From Nitrospinaceae bacterium (GTDB lineage: Bacteria; Nitrospinota; Nitrospinia; Nitrospinales; VA-1), in contig BQJC01000002.1 in assembly GCA_021604505.1 (NCBI GenBank), positions 434,001 through 498,000 of the forward strand: a DNA stretch of 64,000 bases, written 5' to 3'. How positions within the stretch are numbered: the stretch's first letter is position 1; each line of letters begins with the position of its first letter. Shown here piece after piece: positions 61,532 to 64,000 of this stretch. The notes under the pieces were generated by a model. The model was given only the letters and a program-made list of their open reading frames with translations. It did not search any database and was not told the origin of the DNA. Made by a program: the position numbers and the translations under genes.

Positions 61532-62785
61532 ATGAAACCGGCTTTTTCATTTGTAACACCCATCAAGTATCCGTTGATCGGATCGTTTTTTCTGCACGTC
61601 ATTTTGGTCTTGGTGTATGGAAACCTTCTCACCGCCAAGGAGGTCAGCCCTCCCCCTCCGCCAAAAAAATTTAAAATTGAAATGGTAACCAAGAAGCCTT
61701 TACCTTTTCAAAAAGTTCAGAAAAAAGAAAACAAAATAACGACACCGAAAAAACTGGCTCCGGTAGCCATGAAAAGGCCGCTCACTTCCGTGTCTACTAA
61801 AAAAATAATAAATAAAAAAATCGCCATTCAACCGGCGTCTCATAGCGTTCCTAAACATCCAAATGAGGACATACAAAAAATAAACCCTTCCAAAAAACTT
61901 TATCAACAAGCCAGGGTGAGCATGCTTAACGATTGGTCGAAGCCAAACCCGCGAACCCTTGAAAGTTTGAAAGTCCACCCAAGGCAAGCACAAAACGTTC
62001 AATCATCTCAAATGAGAAAAGCAAAGCCGGCAGACTTTTCACCGTTGCCAAGACCGGTGGAAAACAATCGTTTTTTCCCCAGAATTGCCGGGAAAGAGGC
62101 GGGTTTTCGTAAAAGCCCTGCCGGTTTTGCTCCCTCACTGCCAAAACCCAAATCGGTTTCGCCATCCACGCTTTTACCTAATGAAGGTAAAGCCACAGCA
62201 CGGGTTCACAATGATCGGAAAATTATTCCTGCTAATTTACCCAGTCCTGGAAGGGTTGCAGTGACCCACCCGCAGGATGCAGATCTAACAAGGACGGTAG
62301 AGTTGAAAAGGGGAGTGCCGTCTCGTGCCCTGTTTTCTACCCCGGCACAAATACGTTCCGTATCGGCAAAAACAATCACTGGAGGAAACCCAAGGGCGGG
62401 AATCGTCCAAAAAGGAGAGCGAATGGCAATGGCCGCATTTCCCGCACCTCGCCCTGTGCCGGACATTGTCGACCCAAAGGTATTGCAAGGTTATCTTTCA
62501 ACATTGCAGAGGCTGATCGCGTCCGCCAAAAAATATCCAGAATCCGCACGTCAATCCGGGCAGGAGGGCAAAGTGACCGTTCAGTTTACGGTTATGAAAA
62601 ATGGAAATGTGAAAAATATCAAATTGCTGTCAAAAACCAATTACCCCGACCTGGATGACGAAGCCATCAAAGCGGTGAAACGGGCGGCTCCGTTTTCGAA
62701 TTTGCCTCGGGAAATTGACAAGCCTTTTTTAAAAATCGTTTTGCCGTTCAAGTTCCAGTTGAATGATAAACCAATAGTACGGTGA
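61532..62785 (+). CDS. tonB: TonB energy-transducing protein, long linker
   Basis: The 417-residue protein has an N-terminal helix (IGSFFLHVILVLVYGNLLTA), a Pro/Lys-rich periplasmic linker (PPPPPKKFKIEMVTKKPLP and following, about 35-325) and a TonB C-terminal domain (SARQSGQEGKVTVQFTVMKNG to PFKFQLN). TonB is commonly nearer 240-290 residues; the linker is long. The GTG three nt earlier could start too, but the ATG is favoured. It couples the ExbBD motor to the receptor encoded at the head of the locus. Confidence 0.88.
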   Translation: MKPAFSFVTPIKYPLIGSFFLHVILVLVYGNLLTAKEVSPPPPPKKFKIEMVTKKPLPFQKVQKKENKITTPKKLAPVAMKRPLTSVSTKKIINKKIAIQPASHSVPKHPNEDIQKINPSKKLYQQARVSMLNDWSKPNPRTLESLKVHPRQAQNVQSSQMRKAKPADFSPLPRPVENNRFFPRIAGKEAGFRKSPAGFAPSLPKPKSVSPSTLLPNEGKATARVHNDRKIIPANLPSPGRVAVTHPQDADLTRTVELKRGVPSRALFSTPAQIRSVSAKTITGGNPRAGIVQKGERMAMAAFPAPRPVPDIVDPKVLQGYLSTLQRLIASAKKYPESARQSGQEGKVTVQFTVMKNGNVKNIKLLSKTNYPDLDDEAIKAVKRAAPFSNLPREIDKPFLKIVLPFKFQLNDKPIVR

Positions 62786-62796
62786 GATAAAAAACA

Positions 62797-63576
62797 ATGA
62801 CTAAACTGCGGAATTTAAAAATGACGATGGAAAAAAAAGCACACTTGAAAACCAATAAACTCATAGCCGGCCTGTTGGCTGTTTATTTACTATTTTCCGT
62901 TGCACCGGGCTGGACCGAAGTCAACGAAATCGATTCTAATTTTGACGGAAAAATAGACCAGTGGCAGCATATCGCGGCCAATGGAGAAGTCGAAAAAATT
63001 GAACACGATTCCAACGCGGATGGGAAAGTGGATCAGGTGGATTATTACGGTAAAAATAAAAAAGTGATTCGGGTGGAGTTCGATAGGAACCACGATGGGA
63101 AAATGGATCATTTTCAGATTTACTCTGATGCAGGGAAGCTGGTCCGAGTGGAGAAGTCGAGCAAATTTAACGATTTGATCGATTGGAAGGAAGTTTATGG
63201 AGCCGATGAAAAACTGGTCAAGGTGGAAATCGATCAGGATCAGAATAAAAAGATGGATACCTGGCAGTTTTACGACGAACGGGAAAACTTAATCCGAGTG
63301 GAACGAGACACCGATGAAAACGGCAAGGTGGATCAGTGGAGCGTTTTTTCGTCCGGTGAAACCTTGGAGCATTCGGCGTTTGATACCTCAGGCGACGGAA
63401 AACCCGATCAGTGGCAATATTTCGATCCGTCCAAAAATCTGGTGAAAGTCGAGTACGACACCAACAAGGATGGCAAAGCCGACCGCTGGGAACATTTTGA
63501 CGGTTCCGGAAAACTGACGCGAGTGGAGCTCGATAGAAACTTCGACGGCAAAGTGGACATGACGCAAAAAAAATAA
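62797..63576 (+). CDS. Secreted acidic repeat protein (DxDxDG-type repeats)
   Basis: The 259-residue product has a signal peptide (AGLLAVYLLFSVAPGWTEV) followed by about eight or nine repeats of roughly 22-24 residues. Each contains D-x-(N/D)-x-D-G-K-x-D-x-W/F, as in DSNFDGKIDQW, DSNADGKVDQV, DRNHDGKMDHF and DTNKDGKADRW, then an aromatic-rich strand. The Asp-rich loops resemble calcium-binding EF-hand or dockerin loops. It lies 11 nt after tonB, suggesting a periplasmic or surface partner. An internal ATG nine codons on is an alternative start. Confidence 0.8.
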   Translation: MTKLRNLKMTMEKKAHLKTNKLIAGLLAVYLLFSVAPGWTEVNEIDSNFDGKIDQWQHIAANGEVEKIEHDSNADGKVDQVDYYGKNKKVIRVEFDRNHDGKMDHFQIYSDAGKLVRVEKSSKFNDLIDWKEVYGADEKLVKVEIDQDQNKKMDTWQFYDERENLIRVERDTDENGKVDQWSVFSSGETLEHSAFDTSGDGKPDQWQYFDPSKNLVKVEYDTNKDGKADRWEHFDGSGKLTRVELDRNFDGKVDMTQKK

Positions 63577-63656
63577 GTTTCGTTATTTTAAAACGCCAGG
63601 CGCCATTAAAACTGCCAATGATGGGTGTCGTATAACCTGCATATTTTTTGGAACAA

Positions 63657-64000
63657 ATGAAGAAAATCAAATCCTTCCTGCTGTTGATCCTGATAACTCT
63701 AGCGCCTTCTTTTACCGCCGCACAAGAAAAAATTCCTGAGTCCATTCTTCTGCATGCCGCCCGTGTTTTTGATGGCGACAAATTCAGAACCCATACTTCC
63801 GTTTTGGTGATCGATGGGAAAATTGCAAAAATTGAAAACCGCAAATCGCTTGAGCCTCAAAACGCGAAGATCATCGATCTGGGCGATGCAACCTTATTGC
63901 CGGGGTTTATCGAACTGCACGCGCATCTCGCCTTTCAAAATATTCCCGCGGGCATTGTCCTGAGACATGGGATCACGACGATTCGGGATGTAGGGGGGGC
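63657..64000 (+). CDS. Exported amidohydrolase, truncated by the window end
   Basis: The 114 visible residues have a signal peptide (SFLLLILITLAPSFTAAQ), a metal-dependent hydrolase N-terminal beta-sandwich (LHAARVFDGDKFRTHTSVLVIDGKIAKI), then LPGFIELHAHL, which contains the metal-binding H-x-H pair, and GITTIRDVGG. The match is to the cyclic imide/prolidase-like amidohydrolase family. The gene continues beyond the right edge. Confidence 0.85.
   Translation, partial: MKKIKSFLLLILITLAPSFTAAQEKIPESILLHAARVFDGDKFRTHTSVLVIDGKIAKIENRKSLEPQNAKIIDLGDATLLPGFIELHAHLAFQNIPAGIVLRHGITTIRDVGG

Noticed and set aside
63218-63844. 208-codon minus-strand frame near the right edge
   Set aside because: It covers the repeat-protein gene and the signal region of the amidohydrolase; Arg/Pro/Ser-rich with no features.

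Overview
The window reads as the chromosome of a Gram-negative, flagellated bacterium. The envelope markers are an LpxR-type outer-membrane lipid A deacylase, a Pal-like OmpA lipoprotein, TolC/CusBA efflux and a TonB receptor with ExbB/ExbD/TonB. The cell also has c-type haem proteins, many two-component proteins and a tmRNA with tag ANDYDVAVAA. This gene mix would fit a Nitrospinota-like or deltaproteobacteria-like lineage, but no single marker here fixes the taxonomy, so this is a guess.

Layout. 0-3.4 kb: flagellar hook-filament junction genes flgK-flgL. 3.4-9 kb: a response regulator and receiver-kinase pair, a conserved unknown, LpxR and a Pal-like repeat lipoprotein. 9.2-22.7 kb: an accessory region lying against the 3' end of ssrA. 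It appears to hold two elements in tandem. The left one has Usp, SulP, CspA and a broken, probably chimeric integrase. The right one has copper/silver efflux genes (frameshifted CopB-type ATPase, CusA, CusB, CusC-like, small periplasmic protein). Degenerate copies of the ssrA 3' end and a conserved 180-bp terminal segment mark the element ends. 22.7-23.1 kb: ssrA. 23.2-31.8 kb: glycosyltransferase, TMTC-like membrane TPR protein, small unknowns, an amino-acid ABC transporter with an atypical ATPase, and purD. 31.8-33.5 kb: hipBA with three operator-like palindromes, one a 40-bp perfect palindrome over the -10 and ribosome-binding region. 33.5-36.5 kb: zinc-ribbon protein, isoaspartyl peptidase, tRNA-Thr(CGT) and small membrane or secreted proteins.

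36.5-43.1 kb is the most interesting stretch. A minus-strand cluster encodes a DUF4399 protein, three SUMF1-fold proteins that lack the formylglycine-generating cysteines, and a c-type cytochrome. Divergent from it is a MerR-family regulator with a cobalamin domain that carries both the W-x9-EH and E-x-H-x-x-G signatures of CarH/LitR B12 photoreceptors, followed by a DUF523-DUF1722 (TudS-YbgA type) gene. The shared intergenic region has three copies of a 14-bp element, two of them as a perfect inverted repeat.

43.7-52.5 kb: a large CHASE/PAS/GAF hybrid kinase, a receiver-kinase, two duplicated single-domain receivers, a small charged protein and a PilB/GspE-type ATPase whose N-terminal domain lies beyond an in-frame TAG. 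52.6-55.2 kb: a di-haem oxidoreductase and an STN-like secreted protein. 55.7-63.6 kb: a TonB uptake locus (His-rich secreted protein, receptor, BNR/sialidase-fold protein with a CPCC motif, ExbB, two ExbD, TonB, acidic DxDxDG repeat protein). The window ends inside an amidohydrolase gene.
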